Assembly (NCBI GenBank): GCA_022843745.1
Contig: JALHNB010000002.1
Span: forward strand, 62,001-126,000
Direction: 5' to 3'
Origin: Anaerolineae bacterium
GTDB taxonomy: Bacteria > Chloroflexota > Anaerolineae > Aggregatilineales > Phototrophicaceae
Length of the DNA: 64,000 bases
Each line of letters opens with the position of its first letter. Position 1 is the first letter of the stretch. Shown piece after piece: positions 16,230 through 26,180 of this stretch. Made by a program: the position numbers and the translations under genes. Under the pieces are notes generated by a model. It ran no database searches and was not told the origin of the DNA. It worked only from the letters and a program-made list of their open reading frames with translations.

Positions 16230-18053
16230 ATGAAGAAATTTCTAATTTTGCTTCTGGTTATTGTTGTTCTGGCACTGGGCGCAATGCCAATTCTGGCAGT
16301 TCCGCCAACGGACTTGAACGTGCTGGCGAGTTATTTCCCAGCAGATACGCCGATTTTCGCCAGTACACGCACCGATGACGAGTTTGTTGAAACGCTCGAT
16401 TCGGTACTTGCCAGAATCGGTGCGGCGATTCCTGATGCGATGCCGCCGATGACGATCTCAGAAGGCCTCGATGGGGTTGTCAGCCAGCTTTATGACGATG
16501 GTACATTTGCTGAAAATATTCGCCCCTGGCTGGGAGATACCGCCTCGGTTGCGGTCACATCCCTGGCAATCAACATGGATGAAGTCGCTGATGCAAGCGA
16601 AGCACCTGTGATTTTTGCCCTCAGCATTAAAGATCAGGCCGGAGCCAGCGCGTTCCTGGATGATATGCTGACCAAGAGCGATGTTGCGTTTACGCGAGTC
16701 GAAGAGGACGATTATCTGCTGTTGCTCGATGCCGACGACAGCGATCAGGAAATGGTCATGCAAAGCGCGATCCTGCTGCGCGACGGCGTACTGATGGCGA
16801 CGAATGACGCTTCCAGCCTGCCCACCGATGCCGTACCCGAAAACGCCCTGAGCGATAATGCTGAGTTCACTGCGGCATTGGGTTTACTGCCGGAAGACAG
16901 CTACAACGCTACCGTTTATGTCGCTTTTACCGAAATCCTCCAGAGTGTGATGGAAAACGAACCGGAAGCTGCTGATGCGATGGGCGTATTTGGCAGCATT
17001 TTCGACGCTATTGGGCCGCAGGCCTGGGGTTTCACCATTCTGGACGACGTTTCCCTGACAGTTGACATCGTTCAGCAGCTTGGCGATCTCTCCGCGCTGG
17101 AGGATGCAGGTCTGGTTATGGGAACACCCAAGCCCATTAACCCGGATTTCGCGGTTCATGTTCCAGCGAATGCAACACTGGCTATTTTTGCCTCCGATCT
17201 AAACACGTCGATTGGCGGAGTGTTGGATAATCTGGTCAAGACGACTGAGCTGATTGCCGAGATGCCGAACGCAACGGGCAGCGATATGTCGCCCGAAGAA
17301 TTGCAGCAGGGTATCGGGCAGATTGAAACGGCTTTTACCGCTTTCACTGGCCTCGACTTCCGCAGTGATGTGCTGGACTGGATGAGTGGCGATTATGCGC
17401 TTTTCCTGATGCTCAATCCCGCGCTCGATACCAGCAGTATGATGGGCCTGATGTCAGAATTCCCAGTAGATTTCGGCCTCGCGATTGAAGCGACAGACCG
17501 GGAAGCCGCGCAAAATATGGTTGAAGGGCTGACTCGTGGTTTGAATCAAACGCTGGCGATGGCAGGTTTATCGGATGAAGCGACGGCAGAGCCGGATGAC
17601 GCAACAGAAGAACCAGCTCGCCCACAGCCGAAAGTGGACATTACCACCGAAAACCTGGCTGGGACAGATGTTACGGTCATCACTATCACCGCCCCTGATC
17701 TGCCCTGGCCGATTGAGCTTTTGATGGGCGCGAATGATGAGGTGTTCGCGTTAGGAACACGTACTGCTGTGACCGCGATTTTTAACCCCGATGGCGGTCT
17801 ACCCTCGAACCCGGAATTTGCCCGCGCACAGACGTTTATGCTGGATAATCCGGCCTCGTTAGCATGGCTGGGGACAGAAGGCTTGCTCCCGCTGGCTGAT
17901 CTGGCGGCGGTTTTCGGCCAACGCGGTGATTCAGGCGAAGATATGACCGAACAGATTCGCAGCGTGATCAGCCTGTTCAGTAGTGCCACGATCACCAGTA
18001 CATCGGACGAGAACGGCACTGCCGCGCGTCTGGTCCTGACCTTCAGCGAATAA
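16230..18053 (+). CDS. Secreted DUF3352 domain-containing protein
   Basis: 607 residues. A signal peptide (KKFLILLLVIVVLALGAMPILA, cleavage near residue 24) leads into YFPADTPIFASTRTDDEFVETL, the start of the DUF3352 family, whose members are large exported proteins of unknown function. WLGDTASVAVTSL, FALSIKDQAGASAFLDDML and later DVLDWMSGDYALFLML fit the repeated ferredoxin-like halves of this family. Near residues 450-470 there is an acidic, Pro-rich linker. No membrane anchor or sortase motif at the C-terminus, so released or wall associated. Reads away from the glycosyltransferase set; the ribosome-binding site is GAAAGGGA before the ATG. A possible substrate for surface glycosylation, by neighbourhood only. 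Confidence 0.8.
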   Translation: MKKFLILLLVIVVLALGAMPILAVPPTDLNVLASYFPADTPIFASTRTDDEFVETLDSVLARIGAAIPDAMPPMTISEGLDGVVSQLYDDGTFAENIRPWLGDTASVAVTSLAINMDEVADASEAPVIFALSIKDQAGASAFLDDMLTKSDVAFTRVEEDDYLLLLDADDSDQEMVMQSAILLRDGVLMATNDASSLPTDAVPENALSDNAEFTAALGLLPEDSYNATVYVAFTEILQSVMENEPEAADAMGVFGSIFDAIGPQAWGFTILDDVSLTVDIVQQLGDLSALEDAGLVMGTPKPINPDFAVHVPANATLAIFASDLNTSIGGVLDNLVKTTELIAEMPNATGSDMSPEELQQGIGQIETAFTAFTGLDFRSDVLDWMSGDYALFLMLNPALDTSSMMGLMSEFPVDFGLAIEATDREAAQNMVEGLTRGLNQTLAMAGLSDEATAEPDDATEEPARPQPKVDITTENLAGTDVTVITITAPDLPWPIELLMGANDEVFALGTRTAVTAIFNPDGGLPSNPEFARAQTFMLDNPASLAWLGTEGLLPLADLAAVFGQRGDSGEDMTEQIRSVISLFSSATITSTSDENGTAARLVLTFSE

Positions 18054-18077
18054 TCCGATAAGTTCGATCTCTGTAGT

Positions 18078-18148
18078 GGCGCAAGGCCTTGCGCCCTTCC
18101 CCGTATCAGATCATTTCTATCGTAGGGCGCAGCACGCTGCGCCCCTAC
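18078..18148. repeat. Pair of REP-like palindromic elements
   Basis: GGCGCAAGGCCTTGCGCC at 18078-18095 is a perfect 18-base palindrome. GTAGGGCGCAGC and GCTGCGCCCCTAC at 18122-18148 form a twelve-base-pair hairpin with a two-base loop and one bulged C. I know GTAGGGGCGCAGC...GCTGCGCCCCTAC as a very common dispersed palindrome in Chloroflexota and some other phyla. Together they fill the middle of the 185-base spacer between the DUF3352 and DUF420-like genes and may act as transcription terminators or mRNA ends. Confidence 0.75.
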
Positions 18149-18238
18149 CGATTCCCCTTCGCAAACAATCCATTTTCTGAGAGTTGCGCCGTATTTTATT
18201 TGTCGTCATAATGCACACACATCTCAGGAGATACAAAA

Positions 18239-19015
18239 ATGGATAACCTCTATCTAGAGCCGCAGGGTTTCCTCGGCACAGGCGCTAGTTTGCTGGCTGA
18301 CCTCACATTACTGGCTTATATTTTATTGATTGTTCCGGGAATATTGGCCGGGTTTGTGTTCGCGCGGCGCAAACTGCACAGGCCGCATCACCAGATCGTG
18401 ATGATTGCGATCACCGTGGTGAACTGGCTGCTGATTATTTTCCTGATGGTGACGGCCTATCGCTTCGATGTGATCTCCAATATCAGTTCAGCCCCAAGTA
18501 ATCCCCGCTATCTGATGCCGACGATTCATGGCGTATTAGGGTTAGTGGCGCAGGTTTTGGCGACCTATGTCGTCATACGCATGATTATGGAGGATATCAA
18601 CGTTGCGCGGGCAAAACGGCGCGGCGAGAAAAACCTCTCGCAATATTGGTTCAAAGGTGCGAAGCCGTTTATGTGGGTGATCCTGATCCTGTGGTTGGTC
18701 ACGGCGCTGCTGGGTATTCTGAGCTACGCGATCCGCTATGAATTAATTTCAATCCCCGGCCTCAGCGGAAATGTGCCAGCGCCAGTAGCGACAGAGGAAG
18801 TTGAAGCGCCTGTTATGACAGAAGAAGCGCCTATCGACGAACCCGTAACAACGCCGGAAACGACACCAGAATCCACGCCGGAAATTTCATCTACAGAGGC
18901 GGCTGAACCCGTAGCTACACCTGAAATAACGCCGGAATTCACGCCAGAGGTCGCTGAAACGCCGGAAATCGAAGATTCCGAAAACGAGAATGAAAACGAA
19001 TCAGATAACGATTAA
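18239..19015 (+). CDS. DUF420-like membrane protein with acidic Pro/Glu/Thr tail
   Basis: 258 residues. Five hydrophobic segments fall between residues 15 and 170; HRPHHQIVMIAITVVNWLL and PTIHGVLGLVAQVLATYVV carry conserved-looking histidines, as in the DUF420 family of four-helix membrane proteins sometimes linked to haem-copper oxidases. From about residue 185 the protein is a disordered tail of TPE/TPEST-like repeats (TTPETTPESTPEISS and similar) ending in a run of Asp, Glu, Asn and Ser. AGGAGA eight bases before the ATG sets the start. The family call is moderate; the tail is obvious. Converges on the GT39-like gene with four bases between the stops. Confidence 0.65.
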   Translation: MDNLYLEPQGFLGTGASLLADLTLLAYILLIVPGILAGFVFARRKLHRPHHQIVMIAITVVNWLLIIFLMVTAYRFDVISNISSAPSNPRYLMPTIHGVLGLVAQVLATYVVIRMIMEDINVARAKRRGEKNLSQYWFKGAKPFMWVILILWLVTALLGILSYAIRYELISIPGLSGNVPAPVATEEVEAPVMTEEAPIDEPVTTPETTPESTPEISSTEAAEPVATPEITPEFTPEVAETPEIEDSENENENESDND

Positions 19016-19019
19016 AAAG

Positions 19020-20888
19020 TTACCACGCATCCACCAACAGTGACTTCAGCGGTAGTAAATTTTGATCATCGACACCGGCGGCGGCGAAGCGATCATCCGG
19101 TGTTTGCCAATCGTAAATTGCCAGTTGGATCGCGTAACGGCCAATGACAATCGGATAAGGCAGTGTCAGGATGCGCTCCTCGACGTAATATTGCCCAGGC
19201 TGCCATTGGCTGGTTTCTTTTGGTGGTGGGTTGGCGAATGGATAGATCGGGTCGATCACCTGCGGCGGGCCATCGAACTGCACCATTTCTTGGCCTTCAG
19301 CGCTGGTGATATAGGTCGCCACGCTGTAATCCTGGCTGACGGATTCGTCTACCGACCACCACAGCCGCAAGCGCACTTTTTCGCCCTCACGCCGGATGAT
19401 TGTTGGGCCGGATTCGTAGATTGATGTCGTGTTATCCAGCACGTCAACGCCGTGAAAACGCATTCCATTTTCGAATAAGATGCCGTCCACATCCGGTGGT
19501 GCTTCATAGAGCCGCCATAAAAATTCCGCAGGGCCGACAAAAATTCCGGGGACGCGATTCTCGTTGACAGCAGCCGATGTTTGTGGGTCAGGATTGAGTT
19601 CATCGGTGATGTACCAGATACGGCGATAATTGCCGGGATGATCGACATATTGCAGGCCGTTGGGGAAATAAAGATCGGTGAAATAATCCCATTTTTTGTC
19701 ATCATAAAGTTCGCATGTTTGGGTACAGCCGGGGTCGATCAACACCACGTCGCCCCATTGACTGTGTTCGGATAGCCACTTGAAATTCGTTTCGAACGGC
19801 TCGTCAAAACCCAGCGCGTAATGCAGATGAAAAGGGTAGAGATTCAAGACAATCAGCGCCGCCGTCGCCACGATCAGCCCAGGATGCCTCAGAAAACTTA
19901 ATCCCCAACCGACCCACACACCCATACCGAGCATCAATGCCATTGAGTAATGGAGATAAAACAGGTAAATGATGGGATTGAGCAGGAACATGACCAGCGG
20001 CATCAAGACCAGCCACAGGAAAAATGCTATCGTGTGCCGTGTCAATCGGTGGCGATTGAACAGGATCACGACTGCCGCCAGAATCATCAGAATAGCCCAG
20101 ACCTCAACCGGATAGCCCTCATACTGAAAAACCGTGAACCGCCGAAAGTAATCCTCCATTTGGTCTCTGAATAATCCGAAAAACCAGTCGGAGGAGATGC
20201 GATCAGCGGCTTCGTCCACGCGGAAAAAAAGCAGCGGGAATGCGAAAATCAGCCCCAGCAAACCCGGCAGCCACCAGCGCCAGATCGCACGTCTGTAAAC
20301 GATCAGCGAGTACAGGCCAAGCATCAGAAAGCCAATTGTTCCCGGCAAGTAGGTATAAAAGATGCCTGCCATGCATACTGCCAATGGCAGCGCACGGCGA
20401 AAAGAAGGCTTGGCAAAATAGCGCTCAGTCAGCCAGAAGGCGAACAGATAAAACATATACATCAGCATATAGCCGCGAATCTCGGTGCTGATGCGTATGC
20501 TGAAGCCGAGTGCGCTGAACGCTAATGTCACCAGCACCGCCGCGCCGATGCCACGTAGTCGCCACATGACGCGGAATAACGCCGTCATAGCGAGCATATA
20601 GATGAGCGCGGTCAGCAGGCGCAGAACAAAAGGATGGATGCCGACGAGTTCTTTCCATCCCGCGATCAGCAGAAAATACAGCGGCGGCCAATCATAGGGT
20701 GTCCACTGCAAAATTTGCCGTACCGTACCGTAGCTCTGCCAGATCGACCAGATTTCGTCAGTGTGCATTTCCAGGCCGTGAAAATGGATCAGACGGCTGA
20801 GAAAGAGGAGTAATAAAAGCGCCGTCCCGATAACCAGGCGGTTTTGAGTGCGGTTTGACATGCGTTTTAGTGGATTTTGGTTCAGCAT
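19020..20888 (-). CDS. GT39-type membrane glycosyltransferase, divergent from the tandem set
   Basis: 622 residues, about eleven hydrophobic segments followed by a C-terminal soluble domain from about residue 430. The first loop carries GLEMHTDEIWSIWQSYG, with the Asp-Glu pair expected of ArnT/PMT-like GT-C enzymes, and WPPLYFLLIAGWKELVG follows. It lacks the LFDRKTALLAA block that unites the four genes at 7.5-16 kb, so it is a separate subfamily. The C-terminal domain is beta-rich (VRLRLWWSVDESVSQDYSVA, RYAIQLAIYDW) and resembles a carbohydrate-binding or adhesion-type module; this is inference. Start may be the second Met (residue 10). Divergent from the DUF433 gene. Confidence 0.78.
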   Translation of the reverse strand: MLNQNPLKRMSNRTQNRLVIGTALLLLLFLSRLIHFHGLEMHTDEIWSIWQSYGTVRQILQWTPYDWPPLYFLLIAGWKELVGIHPFVLRLLTALIYMLAMTALFRVMWRLRGIGAAVLVTLAFSALGFSIRISTEIRGYMLMYMFYLFAFWLTERYFAKPSFRRALPLAVCMAGIFYTYLPGTIGFLMLGLYSLIVYRRAIWRWWLPGLLGLIFAFPLLFFRVDEAADRISSDWFFGLFRDQMEDYFRRFTVFQYEGYPVEVWAILMILAAVVILFNRHRLTRHTIAFFLWLVLMPLVMFLLNPIIYLFYLHYSMALMLGMGVWVGWGLSFLRHPGLIVATAALIVLNLYPFHLHYALGFDEPFETNFKWLSEHSQWGDVVLIDPGCTQTCELYDDKKWDYFTDLYFPNGLQYVDHPGNYRRIWYITDELNPDPQTSAAVNENRVPGIFVGPAEFLWRLYEAPPDVDGILFENGMRFHGVDVLDNTTSIYESGPTIIRREGEKVRLRLWWSVDESVSQDYSVATYITSAEGQEMVQFDGPPQVIDPIYPFANPPPKETSQWQPGQYYVEERILTLPYPIVIGRYAIQLAIYDWQTPDDRFAAAGVDDQNLLPLKSLLVDAW

Positions 20889-20958
20889 AGTTGACAGTGT
20901 AGCGTATGGCGATGTGGTAGTATATTAGACGACAGTGAGTTTTGAGAGGGTGAATCAC

Positions 20959-21198
20959 ATGGCGATGAAGGACATACAACTTACTGGACGCATTGTTGTT
21001 TCACGCGATATTTGTCATGGTAAGCCGCGTATTGCAGGTACAAGAATTATGGTCTATTTGATTCTTGATTTACTAGCGGCAGGTAAAATGCCAGAAGAAA
21101 TTATATCTGAGGACTATTATCCTGACCTCACGATTGAGGATGTTTATGCTTGTCTTCACTTTCGTGGCGCTTCGAAGTCCCTTTTAGATACAAAATAA
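20959..21198 (+). CDS. DUF433 domain-containing protein (orphan VapB-type antitoxin-like)
   Basis: About 79 residues from ATG 20959, preceded by GAGAGG at a nine-base spacing; a GTG at 20935 is in frame but would bury that site. The DUF433 signature is complete: ISRDICHGKPRIAGTRI-like start (VVSRDICHGKPRIAGTRIMV), ILDLLAAGKMPEEIISEDYY, then LTIEDVYACLHF. The domain is a winged-helix-like fold often found as the antitoxin or regulator beside a DUF5615 PIN-like toxin. No such toxin lies on either side. The last 71 bases overlap the convergent small membrane protein gene. Confidence 0.82.
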   Translation: MAMKDIQLTGRIVVSRDICHGKPRIAGTRIMVYLILDLLAAGKMPEEIISEDYYPDLTIEDVYACLHFRGASKSLLDTK

Positions 21199-21432
21199 TC
21201 GCGATTGTGATTGGAAGCGCTATCAACCCTGTAATGCCTAGAGAACAAAGCAATACAAACATGAAAGCCAAACCTTGACTTGCATACTCCGGCCCCCAGT
21301 CAGGATTTGCTCTTGCATAAATGATGATCGGCAGCAAAGTGAGAGCGATCCAAATTGCAATTGGTGCAATAACATTTGTGAATAAAAAGCGTATAAACTG
21401 TGCCAGCATAATCAGAATTTGTTTCAACATGC

Positions 21433-21436
<4 letters not shown>
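21128..21436 (-). CDS. Small two-helix membrane protein
   Basis: 102 residues. Two hydrophobic regions (FLFTNVIAPIAIWIALTLLPIII and FMFVLLCSLGITGLIALPITIAIIL) and a charged tail ending KRHESEDKHKHPQS. I recognise no family. Its ATG overlaps the stop of the ABC ATPase (ATGA), which supports real translation and coupling to the transporter operon. Its 3' 71 bases overlap the end of the DUF433 gene on the other strand, which is unusual for this otherwise tidy genome; one of the two C-termini may be shorter in vivo, but both frames look genuine. Confidence 0.6.
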
Positions 21437-22452
<1,016 letters not shown>

Positions 22453-22461
22453 GCCGAAGGT

Positions 22462-24033
22462 TTATCCCTTTAAATTATCCCGCCAGAGCAGAATGGCTAA
22501 CCCAACGCATGATAACCCAATCAGGATGAGTCCGGGCAGTCCGATCAAGGCCAACATGCCCGCCTCGGATGCCATCCAGATGCGGGTCGCCGGGGTGACA
22601 AAGCCGATGGGCGACAGCATCAGGGTTGTCGGCAGTTCTTTCATCGTGTTCAGAAAAACCAACGCCATACCCGCGATGATACTTGCCCAGGTGAGGGGAA
22701 TCGTCACGCGAAAAAGACGCTGCCAGGGACGCAAGCCCAGGCTTTGCGCTGTTTCATCAAAGGCGGGATTTACCCCAGCGAGGGCGCTTCCGGTTGCTGC
22801 GAGGCCGTAGGGTAGGAATCGTACCGTATAGCCCAAAATGAGCAGCGGCAGCGTTTGATACAGTGCTGGCATACTATTCGCGCCGAAAAATACGAGCGCC
22901 AAACCGATAACGATCCCCGGCAGCGCGTTACCGATGTAGGTCAGATTCACCAGTCGGCGACTCCAGTACGACGTGGTACGACGGGCGACAATCGCTAATG
23001 GCAGTGCGGCTAACGCAACGACTACTGCTGTCAGGACACTGGTGGTGACGGCGCTCCAACTAGCCTCACCGAGTTTCATGTCAATCGGGCTGATGACATG
23101 CGGATTTAGCGCCCATCCCAATAAAATGCCAATGGGTAAAAGTGTGCCGATACCGATCAGGACAGCGCAGAATCCGAACGCGGGAATCTGCCAGCGCCCC
23201 AGACGTAGTTTTTTTGTGATGGTTGTCGTGCCTTTTCCGGCGCGGTACGTCTGAGCTTTATGGGTGACGCGCCGTTCAAGCTGGACGAGCAGCAGCGTTA
23301 AGGCGACCAGCACCAGTGCCAGCAGCGCCGCGCGGCTGCGATCAAATGAACTGTTGTAGGTCACATAAATGGCGCGGGCGAAAGCGTTGTAACGCATCAC
23401 CATGACCGCACCAAAATCGCTAAGGGTATAAAGGGCTGTCAGGAGCGCTCCGGCGGCGATGGATGGACGCAGCGCGGGCAGAGTCACTCGCCAGAAAATT
23501 TGCCAGCGTGAACAGCCTAATGATTGTGCTGCTTCTTCCAGGCTGCGATCCATGCCCAGCAGAGCAGCGCGTACAGGCAGCACAAAATAGGGATAGGTGA
23601 AGATCGTAATAGCGAACGACGCGCCAAAAAAACCATAAATTTCTGGCAACCGCCGGATGCCAAGCGGCTCTAAAATTTGCTGGAGATAGCCTACCGGGCC
23701 AAAGGCCGCAACCAAAGTTAGTGCGCCAATATAAGATGGGATCACCATCGGCATGAGGCCGAGAATCAGCACAACACGGCGCATCGGAAGATTCGTGCGG
23801 GTGGTGATCCAGGCAAAAAGTGTCCCGATCACGGCTGACGCAATCACGACGGCAATCGTCAGGAGGATGCTGTTGCTGAGGATCGTCAGTGTTCGGGGTT
23901 GCAGCAGATAGTTAATGCCGTCGATGCCACTGGCGGATGCGCGAAGTACCAGATAAATCAGCGGCAGTGAGACGACAGCGATAATCAAAAAACTGATAAC
24001 TTTTAATCCGGTAAAGCGCGTTCGTATCGTCAT
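22462..24033 (-). CDS. fbpB: Iron(III)-type ABC transporter permease, fused double domain
   Basis: About 523 residues from ATG 24033; a GTG at 24060 would add nine residues and neither has a strong ribosome-binding site. Two homologous halves of six helices each. EEA motifs are clear in both: EEAAQSLGCSRWQIFWRVTL (about residue 180) and DETAQSLGLRPWQRLFRVTI (about 440), each followed by the family's LP.l/PLTWASI region. Fused BPD_transp_1 permeases of this type are the FbpB/ThiP/SfuB class that work as a single chain with two ATPase subunits. Lies between the binding protein and the ATPase; a strong hairpin in the upstream spacer probably lowers its expression relative to the binding protein. 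Confidence 0.87.
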   Translation of the reverse strand: MTIRTRFTGLKVISFLIIAVVSLPLIYLVLRASASGIDGINYLLQPRTLTILSNSILLTIAVVIASAVIGTLFAWITTRTNLPMRRVVLILGLMPMVIPSYIGALTLVAAFGPVGYLQQILEPLGIRRLPEIYGFFGASFAITIFTYPYFVLPVRAALLGMDRSLEEAAQSLGCSRWQIFWRVTLPALRPSIAAGALLTALYTLSDFGAVMVMRYNAFARAIYVTYNSSFDRSRAALLALVLVALTLLLVQLERRVTHKAQTYRAGKGTTTITKKLRLGRWQIPAFGFCAVLIGIGTLLPIGILLGWALNPHVISPIDMKLGEASWSAVTTSVLTAVVVALAALPLAIVARRTTSYWSRRLVNLTYIGNALPGIVIGLALVFFGANSMPALYQTLPLLILGYTVRFLPYGLAATGSALAGVNPAFDETAQSLGLRPWQRLFRVTIPLTWASIIAGMALVFLNTMKELPTTLMLSPIGFVTPATRIWMASEAGMLALIGLPGLILIGLSCVGLAILLWRDNLKG

Positions 24034-24128
24034 GACCAACAGCCCGTCAAGCAGGCACACTCAACCTCATAAAAAGAATAAAACTGACACATCCTGTGTA
24101 CCATCAACTGTCGCTATTTACAGAGCAA

Positions 24129-24165
24129 AACAGGCACAAGTACGCAAAGCGCACTTATACCTGTT
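24129..24165 (-). terminator. Intercistronic hairpin after the binding-protein gene (attenuator-like)
   Basis: AACAGG (24129-24134) pairs with CCTGTT (24160-24165), AAGT (24138-24141) with ACTT (24153-24156), and CGC-AAA-GCG caps the stem. On the minus strand it is followed by only a short T run, so partial termination or a protective 3' end for the binding-protein mRNA is more likely than full termination. Confidence 0.6.
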
Positions 24166-24200
24166 GCTGTTTTTATCGTAATTGAGCGAGGCGGATGCAC

Positions 24201-25223
24201 TTAATCCAGCGCACCACTCTCTTCAATCATTGTCAATGTGGTCTGCAAGTCATCCAGGTCACTCAGATCGATTTCTGGCACTTCGATGGTTTCCAGAGGT
24301 GTCAGCAAAGGATTGAGGATAATACCATCAATCACCGGGTATTCATAAGTCTGTGACGTAAAATATTGCTGCGCGACGGGGCTAAGGAGGAAAGCGACAA
24401 ATTGTTGGGCAGCTTCGGGTTGATCGGAGGTCGCTAAAACGCCCGCGCCTGCAATGTTAATCAGCGAACCGGGGTCTTTGCCAGGGAAGAAATGGTGTGC
24501 CAGCGGTGCTTCGGGGTTATCGGCAAGAATGCCGAACATATAGTAATGGTTGCTGATGCCCATCGGGATTTCGCCATTCGCGACTGCCAGATACAGATTA
24601 GTATTGTTGCTGCCAAAGCCGACGGTTTCATTAGCGACCATATCCGCCAGCCATTGGGCTGCGGCTTCTTCGCCCAGCAGAACGCGCAAAGCCGTGACTT
24701 GCGCCTGGAACGAGGCATTTTCTGGCGCCCAGCCTACCAAGCCTTTATAAACCGGATCGGTCAGATCGAGGATGGAAGCGGGCAGCTCGAGTCCAAGTTC
24801 TTCGACCAGTGCGGGATTATAGACTAACACACGTGCTCGTGCGCTTGTTCCGACCCACAATCCATCCGGTGAACGGAAAGCTGGCGCGACCTGATCGACA
24901 ATTTCGGCAGGAAGCGTCGCCAGCATATCAGCTTTTGCCAATGCGCCCAGTGCGCCCGCATCCTGACCATAATAAACATCGGCAGGGCTGTTTGCACCCT
25001 CTTCCAGAATTTGGTTGGCGACGGCAGCCGTATTCCCATAAACCACTTCTACCGGGATGCCCGTCGTTTCGGTGAACAATGTGATAATCGGCCCAACTAG
25101 GCTCTCGCCGCGCCCCGAATAAATCGTCAATGTTTCTGGTGTGGATTGCGCACTGATCGGCGCGACTGCCAGAACGACGCACGTGAGAAGGATGAGCAGA
25201 AAAATCATTCTAGAAAAACGCAT
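24201..25223 (-). CDS. fbpA: Iron(III)-type ABC transporter substrate-binding protein
   Basis: 340 residues. Signal peptide FLLILLTCVVLAVAPISAQ with cleavage near residue 26, and no lipobox Cys, so released or held by other means. TLTIYSGRGESLVGPIITLF, ADVYYGQDAGALGALAKADM and RARVLVYNPALVEEL match the FbpA/FutA class of periplasmic-binding-protein type II folds. Two adjacent tyrosines in MGISNHYYMF near residue 225 lie where the family's iron-ligating Tyr pair sits. AAGGAGA about ten bases before the ATG sets the start. First gene of the transporter operon. Phosphonate- or thiamine-type substrates cannot be strictly excluded. Confidence 0.85.
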   Translation of the reverse strand: MRFSRMIFLLILLTCVVLAVAPISAQSTPETLTIYSGRGESLVGPIITLFTETTGIPVEVVYGNTAAVANQILEEGANSPADVYYGQDAGALGALAKADMLATLPAEIVDQVAPAFRSPDGLWVGTSARARVLVYNPALVEELGLELPASILDLTDPVYKGLVGWAPENASFQAQVTALRVLLGEEAAAQWLADMVANETVGFGSNNTNLYLAVANGEIPMGISNHYYMFGILADNPEAPLAHHFFPGKDPGSLINIAGAGVLATSDQPEAAQQFVAFLLSPVAQQYFTSQTYEYPVIDGIILNPLLTPLETIEVPEIDLSDLDDLQTTLTMIEESGALD

Positions 25224-25442
25224 CGAGACAAATCTCCTTGATATAAAGTAACCGCGTAAGTGTTATGTGTTCAGGCACAATCACACATATTGTGGAGAGT
25301 TTTCCCCGCAATATCTACGCAGGTAGTCAAGGGAAAAATTTATTAACAAGAAATCGGATTTCGGTCTTGGACGGTTTAAAAATTGCAGTCGGTTAAATAA
25401 GATTTACAGTTGGGAAAACTTAGTTTTAACCAGAAACGCAAA

Positions 25443-25464
25443 GCGCGGGACAATCGCCCCGCGC
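25443..25464 (-). terminator. Rho-independent-like terminator of the secreted-protein gene
   Basis: GCGCGGG (25443-25449) and CCCGCGC (25458-25464) form a seven-pair GC stem with an eight-base loop. On the minus strand it is followed by TTTGCGTTT. It sits 30 bases after the stop of the 25494-26180 gene. The rest of the 270-base spacer (25224-25493) shows no gene; it should hold the fbp promoter, which I could not identify. Confidence 0.6.
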
Positions 25465-25493
25465 CAATTTGAATAGCATGATGTGTTAGTAGG

Positions 25494-26180
25494 TTATTTC
25501 CAGTCGAAAGCGTATGGACTACCGTCAAAATTGGTCGCGTTGATCTGGAATTCGCCAGAGGACAGGCGATAGAGGGTAACACCGTTCGCGCTGTCGATAG
25601 CTGTGTTTGCAGCAGGCGTTTCCCCAACATCGGCAACTTCTTCATCGGTAGCCGTGAAAATCTTGTCGCCGTTTCCGTTGGCAGGGTTAATCAGGTAAAC
25701 ATCCAGCCCTTGCTCGGTGTCATAGACAGCAACGGGTGCACCAAGCTGATCGCCACCATCGTTCAAGCGACCATCACCGATTTTCCCACCCTGGCAGTTA
25801 TCGAGAGATACCTGTCCGTAGCTCAGGATTTCATAAGAGAAGGTAGGGCCGGAAAGGAAGGTGATCGCATACCAACCACTACGCGGGGCAAAACCGAGAA
25901 CGCGAGTATCACGGGTCTCGCCTGGTTGTAAGATGAATGTTTCCACGCTGACAAGTTGAAAGTCGGGGTTAAAACTAAACAAATTCGAATTGATCTCAAG
26001 AGGCTCACTGCCTGTGTTTGTCAAGCGTACTGCCCAAGCGATGCAATAGGTGGGTGAAGGCGTGGTGCTGACAATGGCGCTGGCAGAAGAACTGCCAACA
26101 AACGCGACAGTCGTGAGCATGATGGCTGCAATGAGAATAAGGACGGTTAATTTGCGTGAAGAACGGATGAAAGAGGTCAA
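25494..26180 (-). CDS. Secreted protein, unrecognised
   Basis: 228 residues. A signal peptide (LTVLILIAAIMLTTVAFVGSSSASA) ends near residue 35. The first mature domain (about 45-125) is beta-rich with VRLTNTGSEPLEINSNLF, ETFILQPGETRDTRVLGFAP and GWYAITFLSG, an immunoglobulin-like or CARDB-like sandwich. The C-terminal part, DGRLNDGGDQLGAPVAVYDT followed by GLDVYLINPANGNGD and LSSGEFQIN, resembles a short module I associate with exported Anaerolineae proteins of unknown function; that link is from memory. Single Cys in each half (Cys45, Cys129-region) could form a disulphide. Own terminator downstream. Confidence 0.7.
   Translation of the reverse strand: MTSFIRSSRKLTVLILIAAIMLTTVAFVGSSSASAIVSTTPSPTYCIAWAVRLTNTGSEPLEINSNLFSFNPDFQLVSVETFILQPGETRDTRVLGFAPRSGWYAITFLSGPTFSYEILSYGQVSLDNCQGGKIGDGRLNDGGDQLGAPVAVYDTEQGLDVYLINPANGNGDKIFTATDEEVADVGETPAANTAIDSANGVTLYRLSSGEFQINATNFDGSPYAFDWK

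Noticed and set aside
20891-20926. TTGACA and TATATT as a promoter of the DUF433 gene
   Set aside because: The spacer is 24 bases, too long for sigma-70 use; no alternative pair fits.
25224-25493. Fur box or riboswitch before the iron transporter
   Set aside because: No match to GATAATGATAATCATTATC and no convincing conserved RNA fold; only a terminator hairpin of the upstream gene is clear.
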